Shown: positions 52,898 through 61,200, numbered from the stretch's first letter. The stretch is 64,000 nucleotides of DNA from Bacillota bacterium (GCA_023433505.1 JAEZCO010000082.1:1-64000), one strand, 5' to 3'. Translations and numbers: made by a program. Notes: generated by a model from the sequence alone, not told the origin.

Positions 52898-53632
52898 GGC
52901 ATAGGTGCAATTATTGGACCTTTTGTAGTTACTTTATGCCTGGATTTATTAAAAAGCTGGCGTATTGTATATGGGATAACAGCCGTACTTCCTATTATAG
53001 TAACTTTAATATTGTGGCAAGTAACTATTGATAAGAAAATATCAAACAATTCAAACAATAATGTAAAACATAGATTACTTTTAGATAATAAGTTTTTATG
53101 GATATCAGGTATTTTTTGTTTTATTTATGTTGGGATTGAAAGTACTGCATCCGGTTGGCTCCCGACTTATTGGCAATATATTTCTCCCAAAAGTTTAATT
53201 TCACCATCATTTGTATCAATTATATTCTGGAGCTCGGTAGCAGCAGGAAGACTGGTTTCAGGTAAAATTGCCGATAAGGTAGGATTTACAAAATTCATTG
53301 TTTTTGCTTCGTTGGGGACTATGGTATTAGCAATAAGTTGGGTAATAGTACCTTTTAAGATATTTACAATCATTGCAATACTTTTATTAGGGGGATTTCT
53401 TTCAGGTATTTTCCCAATAATTATGGCTTCAGTTACAACTCGATTTTCCAGCATTTCAGCAGAGGTAAGTTCATTTGTTGTAATAATTGGTTACTTAGGA
53501 GGCTTTTTTATGCCTTTAGTCATCGGAAATTCAATAGATATTTTGGGTATTGCAAAGATTCCACTTTTTGTTTGTGGACTTTCATTGCTATTATTTATTT
53601 GTTCTAATTTAGTGAAAAGATTTGAAAGATAA
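52898..53632 (+). pseudogene. MFS transporter, C-terminal half only
   Basis: From GIGAIIGPFVVTLCLDLL (52898 on, in frame) through WQVTIDKKIS and on to VKRFER, this is the second half of a major-facilitator transporter, with six or seven helices. These include IEST-ASGWLPTYWQ, VAAGRLVSGKIADKVG and GGFLSGIFPIIMASVT. No start codon with a ribosome site precedes it; the first half is absent, replaced by the truncated regulator. A deletion joining two AT-rich genes is the simplest account. Confidence 0.75.
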
Positions 53633-53802
53633 TTCTAAATAGCATATGGAGATTACTCTTTTATGCTTCTCTAAAAATGTGGGATACTATTCTTTACAAT
53701 ATTTTTTACGGCTCTCTTCATGATTATGTCTCTGGCTGCAGGAAGGCGTGCAGGATGCCATTATCTTTGCTGGATGGCTCCGTTTTATATAACGAAGCAT
53801 AT

Positions 53803-53842
53803 AAAAAAGTCCCCCCAACTCTGAAGATGGAGGGACTTTTGC
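53803..53842 (+). terminator. Terminator downstream of the MFS remnant
   Basis: AAAAGTCC pairs with GGACTTTT across about 20 nt containing CCCC/GGAG, ending TTTTGCC. It lies in a 385-bp gap (53633-54017) that otherwise shows no gene. Confidence 0.6.
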
Positions 53843-54017
53843 CACCGTATCAGCCGCGAACCCGGCTGCCTCCGCCCGGTATCCACCGGGGTCCCTTTAC
53901 AGGAAAATCTTCTCTTTCCTGGATTGAATCGTGAATAAATCCAATGGATGAGGTCAATAATACTTCCGAGTATTGTATTTTTCAAATGCTTAATAATTCA
54001 GTCAGTGGTGGTGGGCA

Positions 54018-54992
54018 ATGTACAAAAAAGTGGGGATTCCGAGAGGGCTTTTTTATTATAAATACTTTCCCCTCTGGAAAACATTTCTTGAAGAGCTGGG
54101 CGCCGAAATAACAGTATCGGATGCTACAAACAAGCGTATTCTGGATGCGGGAGTCAAGGCCTGCGTCGATGAAGCCTGCCTGCCGGTAAAGCTTTTTCAC
54201 GGGCATGTGCTGAACCTGGTGGGGCGTGTGGACTGCCTCTTTATCCCCAGATTCACCAGTATTTCAAAAAATGAATATGTATGCCCTCAATTCGGCGGAT
54301 TGCCCGATACCGTAAGGCACACGCTGAAGCAATTACCTCCTGTCATCGACACGGAGGTGAACTTGAGAAAATCCTCGTCAAATTCATGGAAGGCGGCCCT
54401 GGAAACCGGAAAATGGTTTACCTCCGACAAGCAGCTCATTAAGGCGGCTTTTAGAAAAGCCGTTATAGAATACAGAAAATACAGAAATACCGTCAAACAG
54501 GGAGAGATACCCTTTGCAGCGCCGGTCAGGCATTTCCCGGATGAAAATCCTGCCCGGGAAAAGCTGCTTAAATTAGCGGTTATCGGTCATTCCTACAATA
54601 TCTATGATACGCATATCAATATGAATATGCTCCAGAAGCTGCAAGACAGCGGGGTAAAGGTAATAACTCCCGATATGGTGGAGGAGGATGTCATCAATCT
54701 TTACACAAGCCTGCTGCACAAGCCCATATTCTGGAACTTCGGGAGAAAGGCCATAGGGAGCGTGTTCCATCTGGCTGAGGCCGGAGAGGTCGACGGAATC
54801 ATCTATGTGATGAGCTTTGGCTGCGGGATAGATTCCTTTGTAAGCGACCTGATGGAGCGCAGATTAAGGCGAAATACCAATCTTCCCTTCATGCTGCTGA
54901 CTTTGGATGAGCATTCGGGCGAAGCCGGCCTCAACACCAGGCTGGAAGCCTTTATCGATATGATAAGAATAAACGGAAGAAATGTATGCTAA
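54018..54992 (+). CDS. Acyl-CoA dehydratase activase-related protein (DUF2229-like), part 1
   Basis: A 324-residue protein with KVGIPRGLFYYKYFPLWKTFLEELG at the start, the DUF2229 (COG3580) signature, and conserved cysteines in ACVDEACLPVKLFHGHV and YVMSFGCGIDSFV, with LDEHSGEAGLNTRLEAFID near the end. In many Firmicutes this domain is part of a giant fused activator of 2-hydroxyacyl-CoA dehydratases; here it is a separate gene in a set of three. Cysteines suggest iron-sulfur or metal binding. GGTGG lies before the ATG. The set may prime a dehydratase encoded elsewhere; function unproven. Confidence 0.85.
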   Translation: MYKKVGIPRGLFYYKYFPLWKTFLEELGAEITVSDATNKRILDAGVKACVDEACLPVKLFHGHVLNLVGRVDCLFIPRFTSISKNEYVCPQFGGLPDTVRHTLKQLPPVIDTEVNLRKSSSNSWKAALETGKWFTSDKQLIKAAFRKAVIEYRKYRNTVKQGEIPFAAPVRHFPDENPAREKLLKLAVIGHSYNIYDTHINMNMLQKLQDSGVKVITPDMVEEDVINLYTSLLHKPIFWNFGRKAIGSVFHLAEAGEVDGIIYVMSFGCGIDSFVSDLMERRLRRNTNLPFMLLTLDEHSGEAGLNTRLEAFIDMIRINGRNVC

Positions 54993-55028
54993 GGAGGCAA
55001 GGTCCCCTATGAAAATGGAGAAAAACTT

Positions 55029-56144
55029 ATGAAAATAACATTTCCGCATCTGGGCAATACATATATCTGTGTAAAGGCATTGCTGGACGACCTTGGAACA
55101 CCCTATGTCATTCCGCCCTTTAATAATAATAAGGCCCTTGAGCTGGGAACAAAGTACGTGCCGGAAATGGCATGCCTTCCGTTGAAAATCAATATCGGCA
55201 ATTATATTCAGGCTTGCCAGCAGGGCGCAGACACCATTCTCATGGCGGGTGGCTGCGGTCCCTGCCGGTTTGGCTACTATTGCGAGATGCACAGGGAAAT
55301 TATGAAGGATATCGGCTACGAGATGGACATCATAACCCTTGAACTGATCAACGGCAATATTTCAGAGCTTGCTGGAAATATAAAAAAGCTTGCGAAGGAC
55401 ACAAATCCCTTTCGTGCGTTGTTAGCCGCAGTCCGGATGGTAAAGATCGCAAAACAGGTGGATGAAATCGAAATGCTGGCCTTCAAGATCCGGCCCAGAG
55501 AGAGAGTCAAAGGCAGTACGGACGTCCTATACAAGGATTTCAGAAGCAAAGCGTTCCAGGAGCGGGGATGCCGGAAGATATTGGACTTGATCGCCAGAAC
55601 CCGTGAAGAACTCCTGAAGGTAGAAACCGATAAAGATTTTCTTCCTTTGAAGATAGGGATTGTGGGCGAAATATATACCACCATTGAACAATCCTCCAGC
55701 TTTGACATACAAAACAGGCTGGGCAGCATGGGAGTCGAGGTAGACAGGCAGGTTACCGTCAGCGGGTGGATTGTGGAGCACATTTTGAAGAAGGCTTTCC
55801 ACCTGCCCCGCAAGCTGGAATATGCAAAGGAGGCAAAGCCTTATCTTGGGACGATGATCGGCGGACATGCCCAGGAAACCCTGGGCCATACGGTGCTTTA
55901 TTCAAAGAAAGGCTATGACGGAGTGATTCAGATATTCCCATTGTCCTGCATGCCGGAAATCGTCGCCGAAAGTATCCTTCCCAAAGTGGAAACGGATTTC
56001 GGCATTCCGGTGCTGACGCTGATCATTGATGAAATGACAGGGGAAGCCGGCTATATGACAAGGGTGGAAGCATTTATCGACTTGCTGAGGAAAAGAAGGG
56101 AGCTTAAAAGCACAAATGGAGATTGGATATTATCTGGGAGTTGA
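55029..56144 (+). CDS. 2-hydroxyacyl-CoA dehydratase-related protein (COG3581-like), part 2
   Basis: A 371-residue protein beginning MKITFPHLGNTYICVKALLDDLG. Conserved cysteines are in EMACLPLKINIGNY, GGCGPCRFGYYCEMH and PLSCMPEIVAES, then IIDEMTGEAGYMTRVEAFIDLL, matching the end of its partner at 54018. The CxxC-rich GGCGPCRFGYYC block suggests a [4Fe-4S] cluster, as in the activator-dehydratase system. It overlaps the ATPase gene by 29 bp, so the three are one unit. Substrate unknown. Confidence 0.85.
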   Translation: MKITFPHLGNTYICVKALLDDLGTPYVIPPFNNNKALELGTKYVPEMACLPLKINIGNYIQACQQGADTILMAGGCGPCRFGYYCEMHREIMKDIGYEMDIITLELINGNISELAGNIKKLAKDTNPFRALLAAVRMVKIAKQVDEIEMLAFKIRPRERVKGSTDVLYKDFRSKAFQERGCRKILDLIARTREELLKVETDKDFLPLKIGIVGEIYTTIEQSSSFDIQNRLGSMGVEVDRQVTVSGWIVEHILKKAFHLPRKLEYAKEAKPYLGTMIGGHAQETLGHTVLYSKKGYDGVIQIFPLSCMPEIVAESILPKVETDFGIPVLTLIIDEMTGEAGYMTRVEAFIDLLRKRRELKSTNGDWILSGS

Positions 56145-57132
56145 TGTAGGTTCTGTAAGCACAAACCTGGTAATTATGGATGATGAAGAAAAGATTGTCA
56201 AAAAGCTGTACCTGCGGACCGGCGGACAGCCCATAAATGCTTTGATCTCAGGAATGAAGGAAATTGCCGGCCTGTCCCGGGAGAAGCTCAGGATTGACGG
56301 CGTAGGGACCACCGGCAGCGGACGTGTCCTGGCCGGAGTGATGATCGGCGCCGACGAGATTAAGAATGAAATCACCTCTCACGCCATTGCGGCACAGCGT
56401 GTGGTGCCCGGCGTCAGGACCATTATTGAAATCGGCGGGCAGGATTCGAAGATCATCCTGCTCAGAAACGGAGTGGTGCATGATTTCGCCATGAATACCG
56501 TCTGTGCGGCAGGCACGGGGTCCTTCCTTGACCGGCAGGCTTCCAGGCTTGGCGTGCCCATCGAAGAATTCGGCGCTCTGGCGCTGAAATCCACATCGCC
56601 TGTCAGGATAGCGGGAAGGTGCGCCGTATTTGCCGAATCGGACATGATACACAAGCAGCAGACGGGGCATTCCACGGAAGATATCGTCAACGGCCTGTGT
56701 GAGGCATTGGTGAGAAATTATCTGAACAATCTTGCCAAAGGGAAGGATATCCAGGAGCCTGTCGTTTTTCAGGGCGGAGTGGCGGCCAATATAGGCATTG
56801 CCGCTGCATTTGAAAGGGCCCTGGGAAAGAAGCTTGTCATTCCGGAGCATCACGATGTAATGGGAGCCCTGGGCGCCGCCATCATTGCACGGCAAAAGAA
56901 GAAATCCTCCAGGGATTTCGTCACCGCATTCCAGGGATTTGAGGCGGCAAACCGGGAGTATAAGGCCAAAAGCTTTGAATGCACCAATTGCTCGAACATG
57001 TGTGAGGTGATTGAGATTTTGTCCGACGGGCAGATCATCGCCCGGTGGGGCGACCGGTGCGGCCGGTGGTCCCAGCAGACGGCGGCAGAACTGTCAAAGA
57101 CGTCCATGAAGCCTGTGCTGGAAGTATCCTAG
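56116..57132 (+). CDS. BadF/BadG/BcrA/HgdC-type activator ATPase
   Basis: A 338-residue ATPase with the ASKHA fold. It begins YYLGVDVGSVSTNLVIMD, has GTTGSGR (phosphate loop), IIEIGGQDSKII and the cysteine in NTVCAAGTGSFLDRQ that helps hold the bridging [4Fe-4S] cluster, then AGRCAVFAESDMIHKQQ and VVFQGGVAANIG. A C-terminal extension (about 290-338) adds CTNCSNMCEV and GDRCGRW, a cysteine-rich module which in the fused giant proteins links to DUF2229. ATP hydrolysis would drive an electron into a dehydratase; the acceptor is unknown here. It ends 8 bp before the tandem repeats. Confidence 0.92.
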   Translation: MEIGYYLGVDVGSVSTNLVIMDDEEKIVKKLYLRTGGQPINALISGMKEIAGLSREKLRIDGVGTTGSGRVLAGVMIGADEIKNEITSHAIAAQRVVPGVRTIIEIGGQDSKIILLRNGVVHDFAMNTVCAAGTGSFLDRQASRLGVPIEEFGALALKSTSPVRIAGRCAVFAESDMIHKQQTGHSTEDIVNGLCEALVRNYLNNLAKGKDIQEPVVFQGGVAANIGIAAAFERALGKKLVIPEHHDVMGALGAAIIARQKKKSSRDFVTAFQGFEAANREYKAKSFECTNCSNMCEVIEILSDGQIIARWGDRCGRWSQQTAAELSKTSMKPVLEVS

Positions 57133-57140
57133 GAAGGTTT

Positions 57141-57692
57141 TGAACAACGTTACAGTCCCCCTCCTCTAAGGTGGGGTAACCGAATGAAAAAGCTGTGTAG
57201 AGGGTTGCAATCTCCGACGACGTTATTCAAACGCCACGGTTAGGCGTGGTGCACGAAGTGTAGCGAAGGGCGAATTCATTTCGCCCGCAGCGAGGGGGGA
57301 TGGAGGCATGCCCCCATTGGAAATTGAACAACGTCACAATCCCCCTCCTCTAAGGTGGGGTAACCGAATGAAAAAGCTGTATTGAGGGTTGCAATCTCCG
57401 ACGACGTTGTTCAAACGCCACGGTTAGGCGTGGCGCACGAAGTGTAGCGAAGGGCGAATTCATTTCGCCCGCAGCGAGGGGATATGGGGGCGTGCCCCCA
57501 TTGGAAATTGAACAACGTCACAGTCCCCCTCCTCTAAGGTAGAGTAACCGAATGAAAAAGCTGTGTTGAGGGTTGCAATCTCCGACGACGTTGTTCAAAC
57601 GCCACGGTTAGGCGTGGCGCACGAAGTGTAGCGAAGGGCGAATTCATTTCGCCCGCAGCGAGGGGGTATGGGGGCGTGCCCCCATTGGAAAT
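57141..57692 (+). repeat. Three direct tandem copies (B, C, D) of the 184-bp structured repeat
   Basis: Units 57141-57324, 57325-57508 and 57509-57692 follow each other with no spacer and differ at only a few positions. Each has TGAACAACGT at the start, its inverse GACGTTGTTCA about 85 bp later, the hairpins CGCCAC/GTGGCG and GGGCGAA/TTCGCCC, and a terminal GGGGGCGTGCCCCC-type palindrome before ATTGGAAAT. No reading frame is preserved. The 700-bp gap between the activator ATPase and the SIMPL gene is mostly this array. Single copies occur at 40446 and 48247. Confidence 0.95.
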
Positions 57693-57722
57693 CGAAATAA
57701 AACTGTAATATTTTATGAAGGA

Positions 57723-57752
57723 AGGCATTGGAACTTATCCGGTGCCTTTTGC
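57723..57752 (+). terminator. Hairpin after the repeat array
   Basis: GGCATTGGA pairs with TCCGGTGCC (two G-U), 6-nt loop, followed by TTTTG. It could end transcripts that run through the array. Confidence 0.5.
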
Positions 57753-57763
57753 GTCTATAAAAA

Positions 57764-57778
57764 TGTAAACAGTTTACA
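57764..57778. promoter_or_regulatory. Operator-like palindrome before the SIMPL gene
   Basis: TGTAAACaGTTTACA, a perfect 7+1+7 inverted repeat, 56 bp before the start codon of the SIMPL gene. Typical of a dimeric repressor site; the regulator is unknown. Confidence 0.5.
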
Positions 57779-57833
57779 CTGAAACATAGGAGCAGAAACA
57801 AAATACAACCAATACCTGAAGGGGGTTATTTCA

Positions 57834-58598
57834 ATGGTAAAAGCAATTTCTATCAAGAATAAGATATTTATAGCGGCTGCGGGGCTTGTAGTGCTTGCAA
57901 TGCTGACCATGGCTGTTTTAAGCTTCTCGGCCTTCATGCCTGTCAAGGCTGCCGCCGACGACAACCAGCCGACAAAAAGGACTTTGAACATAGCAGGAAC
58001 CGGTACGGTAAGTACGTCTCCCGACATAGCTTATGTGACGCTTGGCGTGGTGACGGAAAACAAGGATGCCAAGGTAGCGCAGCAGGATAATGCAAAGGCA
58101 ATGGACAAAGTTATTGCGCTCATCAAAGGTTCGGGTATAAAGAGCGATGACATTAAAACGACAAATTACAGCCTCAACCCGAAATATGATTACAATCAGA
58201 ACACCGGAGAAAGCAAGATCATCGGATATTCCGTCAACAACTCGGTGCAGGTGACAATAAAGGATATTACAAAAGCAGGAAGTGTCATTGACCTGGCGGC
58301 AGGAAGCGGAGTCAACCTCACCAGCAACATCAGTTTCGGTCTCAGCGACTATGATAAAATCTACAATGACGCTTTGAAGAAGGCTCTTGCAGCTGCAAAG
58401 CTGAAAGCCGAATCCATGGCGGCAGTCTATGGGGTCAAGCTTGGTATTCCCGTCACTATCAATGAGAACGGAGGATATGCGCCGGTATACAACGGCCCGA
58501 CTTTTGTGGGCAAAGCAGATGCCGGTGAAGCAGCAACGCCTATACAGGCAGGAACAATGGAAGTGAAAGCAAATGTCAGCGTGACCTATGAGTACTAG
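57834..58598 (+). CDS. SIMPL (DUF541) domain protein, secreted
   Basis: A 254-residue protein with an N-terminal signal or anchor (about 10-38, ending VKAAA). The SIMPL domain follows: LNIAGTGTVSTSPDIAYVTLGVVTENKDA, SDDIKTTNYSLNPKYDY, IIGYSVNNSVQVTIKDI, and the C-terminal ALKKALAAAKLKAESMAAVYG helix, ending in VKANVSVTYEY. The family, including BP26 and YggE-like proteins, forms oligomers in the envelope and is linked to stress protection; exact function is unknown. GAAGGGGG precedes the ATG. Confidence 0.92.
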   Translation: MVKAISIKNKIFIAAAGLVVLAMLTMAVLSFSAFMPVKAAADDNQPTKRTLNIAGTGTVSTSPDIAYVTLGVVTENKDAKVAQQDNAKAMDKVIALIKGSGIKSDDIKTTNYSLNPKYDYNQNTGESKIIGYSVNNSVQVTIKDITKAGSVIDLAAGSGVNLTSNISFGLSDYDKIYNDALKKALAAAKLKAESMAAVYGVKLGIPVTINENGGYAPVYNGPTFVGKADAGEAATPIQAGTMEVKANVSVTYEY

Positions 58599-58680
58599 GA
58601 GGGATGGAGCCCGGAAGAAATGCTCGTTGATTCGCCTGGCACAGGAAATAAGTTTTAAATAGCTTTAAAATAGAAATATT

Positions 58681-58713
58681 CGGGGAAGTCAAAAGGACTT
58701 CCCCGATTTTTAT
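58681..58713 (+). terminator. Terminator of the SIMPL gene
   Basis: CGGGGAAGTC pairs with GACTTCCCCG around a 5-nt loop, then ATTTTTATT. Confidence 0.92.
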
Positions 58714-59056
58714 TGTGGCAGTACCGGGTGGAGGGATTACAAAAGACCACAGGAATTTAGACGGGATGGGGGGAGCTTTATTCGAACCTCCGGCAGGACG
58801 GCATATTGCCGGCATGACATTCACCGTTTAGCCGCCGGTGAATATTATATTGATAACGAACATCAAAATAGTCCCCCGCCTTCTGCAGGTGTCGGGAACC
58901 GAATTGGTATTCGGGAGGTGAGCATATCTCCCGCCCGGGATGTATTTGCGACCAGCCTCGTCAAAACTCCGCTGATAAAATTAATTTTACTACATACGAA
59001 AAAATTAATTTTGAATTAGGTTGTTATAAAAATAACATGTTGAAGGAGGTATCAAA
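58714..59056. other. Intergenic region, nothing recognised
   Basis: About 340 bp before the alpha/beta hydrolase gene. It contains short GC-rich inverted pieces (CCGGCAGG.., GCCGGCAT) and an AT-rich 3' end near 58970-59040 that may hold the promoter. I see no open frame with a ribosome site. Confidence 0.35.
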
Positions 59057-59866
59057 ATGGAATACATGGTTGGCGTTGAGCCTGGCGTGAGTATATTTGT
59101 AAATGAAATCAACTCCGGGGGGCGCAAGACGATTCTTTTCCTGCACGGCTGGCCCCTGTGCCAGAAAGCATATGAATATCAGTTCAACCAGCTTCCTAAA
59201 GCAGGGTTCCGGTGTATCGCAGTGGATACCCGGGGCTTTGGCAATTCCAGCAAACCCTGGAGCGGATACAACTATGACCGGCTGGCGGATGATGTCCGGA
59301 GCGTCGTAGAAACACTTAAATTACAGGACGTTACACTTGTTGGGCATTCCATGGGGGGAGCCATTGCTGTCAGGTATATGGCCCGCCATAAAGGTTACGG
59401 CGTATCCAAACTTGCTCTTTTGGCGGCTGCTGCGCCCAGCTTTACAATTCGTCCGGATTTTCCCTACGGACTACCCAGGGAAGAAGTCACGAAGCTCATT
59501 CAGGGTACATATAGTGACCGCCCCAAGATGCTGCGGGAATTCAACGATATGTTCTTTTTCCAGGACATCTCCACACCCCTCTCCGATTGGTTTTTCCAAT
59601 TGGGACTGGAGGCGGCGGGCTGGTCTACGGCGGAATGTCTGGTAACGCTCAGAGACGAGGAGCTGTTTGCCGATTTGGGGAAAATACAGGTGCCCACATT
59701 GATCCTCCATGGCATTCATGACAAAGTCTGCTTATATCCGTTAGCCCTGGCGCAGAAACAGGGCATCATAAACTCCAGGCTTGTACCCTTCGAGTACAGC
59801 GGACATGGATTGTTTTATGAACAGCGTGACAAGCTGAACAATGAACTGGCACAATTCATCGGGTAA
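59057..59866 (+). CDS. Alpha/beta hydrolase
   Basis: A 269-residue cytosolic hydrolase. The oxyanion segment is LHGWPLC (about 31-37), the nucleophile elbow GHSMGG (Ser near 98), the Asp in HGIHDKVC and the His in YSGHGLFYEQ, a complete triad. The DTRGFGNSSKP segment is typical of haloperoxidase- and esterase-like members. Substrate unknown. AAGGAGG precedes the ATG. It stands alone, followed by the cyclic-di-AMP riboswitch. Confidence 0.9.
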   Translation: MEYMVGVEPGVSIFVNEINSGGRKTILFLHGWPLCQKAYEYQFNQLPKAGFRCIAVDTRGFGNSSKPWSGYNYDRLADDVRSVVETLKLQDVTLVGHSMGGAIAVRYMARHKGYGVSKLALLAAAAPSFTIRPDFPYGLPREEVTKLIQGTYSDRPKMLREFNDMFFFQDISTPLSDWFFQLGLEAAGWSTAECLVTLRDEELFADLGKIQVPTLILHGIHDKVCLYPLALAQKQGIINSRLVPFEYSGHGLFYEQRDKLNNELAQFIG

Positions 59867-59932
59867 TGCCGGAAGAGTGTCTTGCGAATGGTTAATAAAA
59901 AGTAAATGTATATGGTAAAAAGCGGGGGAATA

Positions 59933-59941
59933 TGATATAAT
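59933..59941 (+). promoter_or_regulatory. Extended -10 promoter of the riboswitch-dapB transcript
   Basis: TGATATAAT: a TG dinucleotide one base before a perfect TATAAT (59936-59941). No good -35 is seen, as expected for an extended -10. It lies 22 bp before the riboswitch. Confidence 0.6.
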
Positions 59942-59962
59942 AGAGAAAATCGAATAAAAAAT

Positions 59963-60110
59963 AGCGCTGAATCTCAGAGAGCGGGGGAACCATTCTAGAA
60001 GGAAAAAGCAAACCGGGAGTTTGATTTTTCACAGGGGTGAATCCGAAAGGTAGGGTCAATCTTTTCCGATCCGAATCCGACAGCTAACCTCGTAAGCGTT
60101 GGAAGAGAAG
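59963..60110 (+). ncRNA. Cyclic-di-AMP riboswitch (ydaO/yuaA motif)
   Basis: The conserved blocks of this class are present in order: CGCTGAATCTCAGAGAGCGG with GGGAACC (59965-59991), GGGGTGAATCC (60034-60044), GGTAGGG (60049-60055), then CCGAATCCGACAGCTAACCT and CGTAAGCG (60071-60099). The two halves make the pseudo-symmetric fold that binds two c-di-AMP molecules. These switches usually turn genes off when c-di-AMP is high, and control wall hydrolases and K+ or osmolyte transport. Here the next gene is dapB. Confidence 0.93.
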
Positions 60111-60145
60111 GTGATTGATATGCTTTCATCAGAATAGTATATTTC

Positions 60146-60177
60146 AAGCTGCAGACACTTCTCTGCAGCTTTTTTAT
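60146..60177 (+). terminator. Terminator of the c-di-AMP riboswitch
   Basis: AAGCTGCAG pairs with CTGCAGCTT around a short loop, followed by TTTTTATTT. This is the expression platform of the riboswitch, about 35 bp after the aptamer. Confidence 0.9.
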
Positions 60178-60210
60178 TTGTGGTATTCGGCTGCGGCCGA
60201 ATCACCAGAG

Positions 60211-60254
60211 GGCGAGGTGGGCCAATACCCACGATGCCCCCTAGACTTTTTTTG
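60211..60254 (+). terminator. Second terminator-like hairpin just before dapB
   Basis: GGGC-GAG-GTGGG pairs with CCCAC-GAT-GCCC (two stems with an internal loop), then CTAGAC and TTTTTTTG. It is only 36 bp from the dapB start, so transcripts that pass the riboswitch terminator meet another possible stop. Its purpose is unclear. Confidence 0.55.
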
Positions 60255-60289
60255 AATTCACTCGGATAAAAAAGGGAGGTGTACTGATC

Positions 60290-61165
60290 ATGATGCGTAT
60301 ATGCCTGGTAGGTTTGGGCAAGACAGGCAAGGAAGTTGCAAAAGTTCTTCTGGAACAAAAGGATATGAAGCTGGTGGCGGCGGTATGCAGCCCCACAAGC
60401 GATAAAAAGGGCAAGGACCTGGGTGAGATCATAAACACACGGGATACCGGCATTTTGGTGGAAACCTCGGATAATCTTCAGGAGGTCATATTCAGGTCAA
60501 AGCCGGATATTGTCATCGATTTTTCCAATCCTCAAGCCACGGTAAGAAATGCTTTGCTGTTTTCAAAAATGAAGGTGAATATTGTCGTAGCCACGACGGG
60601 TTTTTCAAGGCTGGCGCTCCGCAAGCTGTTTGTCATGGCGAGAAAGTACCATAACGGCATCGTTTATGCACCCAATATCACCCTCGGCGTCAATGTAATG
60701 ATGCTGCTGACCAATATAGCATCCAATATTCTAAATAATTATGATTTTCAGATTACCGAGGTCCATCATAACCGGAAAAAGGATTCACCGTCGGGAACTG
60801 CCAAAAAAATAGCCGGGGAAATCGCGAAAGGCCTCAATTCTTCGGGAAGGGCGGAGACCGCTGAAAATATTCCCATTCATGCCGTACGTGCAGGCGGAGT
60901 GGTAGGGAGGCATGAGGTGATGATCGTCGGAGAAGAGGATAAAATCGAGATCATCCATGAGTCCTTTTCAAGAAAGGCCTTTGCAGCAGGCGCCATTAGA
61001 GCCGTAAAATTCCTGCACAAAAAAACAGGGTACTATGAAATGGCCGATGTTCTGAATCTTGGCAGGGTGCTGGGGGAATATGCACAGATGGAAAAGAATT
61101 CGGCCAGCAAAAGATTCGGACGTCATTGCAGTAAGAAGGAAACCGGAGACGAGGTAGCAAATTAA
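60290..61165 (+). CDS. dapB: 4-hydroxy-tetrahydrodipicolinate reductase-like protein
   Basis: A 291-residue enzyme of the diaminopimelate/lysine route. The catalytic core is intact: TEVHHNRKKDSPSGTAKKIA with the His-His and Lys, and the SFSRKAFAAGAIRAVKFL dimer helix. The N-terminal dinucleotide loop is GLGKTGKEV; most DapB proteins have GAxGRMG, so Arg and Met are missing, and the cofactor site is divergent. The C-terminus (about 265-291) is longer and basic. AAAGGGAGGTG precedes the ATG. It may also be a DapB-like enzyme with a different substrate. It is probably controlled by the c-di-AMP riboswitch. Confidence 0.85.
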   Translation: MMRICLVGLGKTGKEVAKVLLEQKDMKLVAAVCSPTSDKKGKDLGEIINTRDTGILVETSDNLQEVIFRSKPDIVIDFSNPQATVRNALLFSKMKVNIVVATTGFSRLALRKLFVMARKYHNGIVYAPNITLGVNVMMLLTNIASNILNNYDFQITEVHHNRKKDSPSGTAKKIAGEIAKGLNSSGRAETAENIPIHAVRAGGVVGRHEVMIVGEEDKIEIIHESFSRKAFAAGAIRAVKFLHKKTGYYEMADVLNLGRVLGEYAQMEKNSASKRFGRHCSKKETGDEVAN

Positions 61166-61171
61166 ACAGCA

Positions 61172-61200
61172 AAGGGGCGGATGTGAATAATCCGCCCCTT
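61172..61200 (+). terminator. Hairpin after dapB
   Basis: AAGGGGCGGA(T) pairs with (A)TCCGCCCCTT around a short loop, then CAATATTTTAG. It lies between the convergent dapB and dacF-like genes. Confidence 0.7.

Noticed and set aside
53677..53934. 85-codon open frame after the MFS remnant
   Set aside because: No ribosome site, no recognisable domain, and it spans a terminator hairpin.
57141..57692. Tandem 184-bp units as a possible CRISPR array or tandem-repeat gene
   Set aside because: The units abut with no variable spacers, no reading frame survives across them, and the same unit occurs alone elsewhere.
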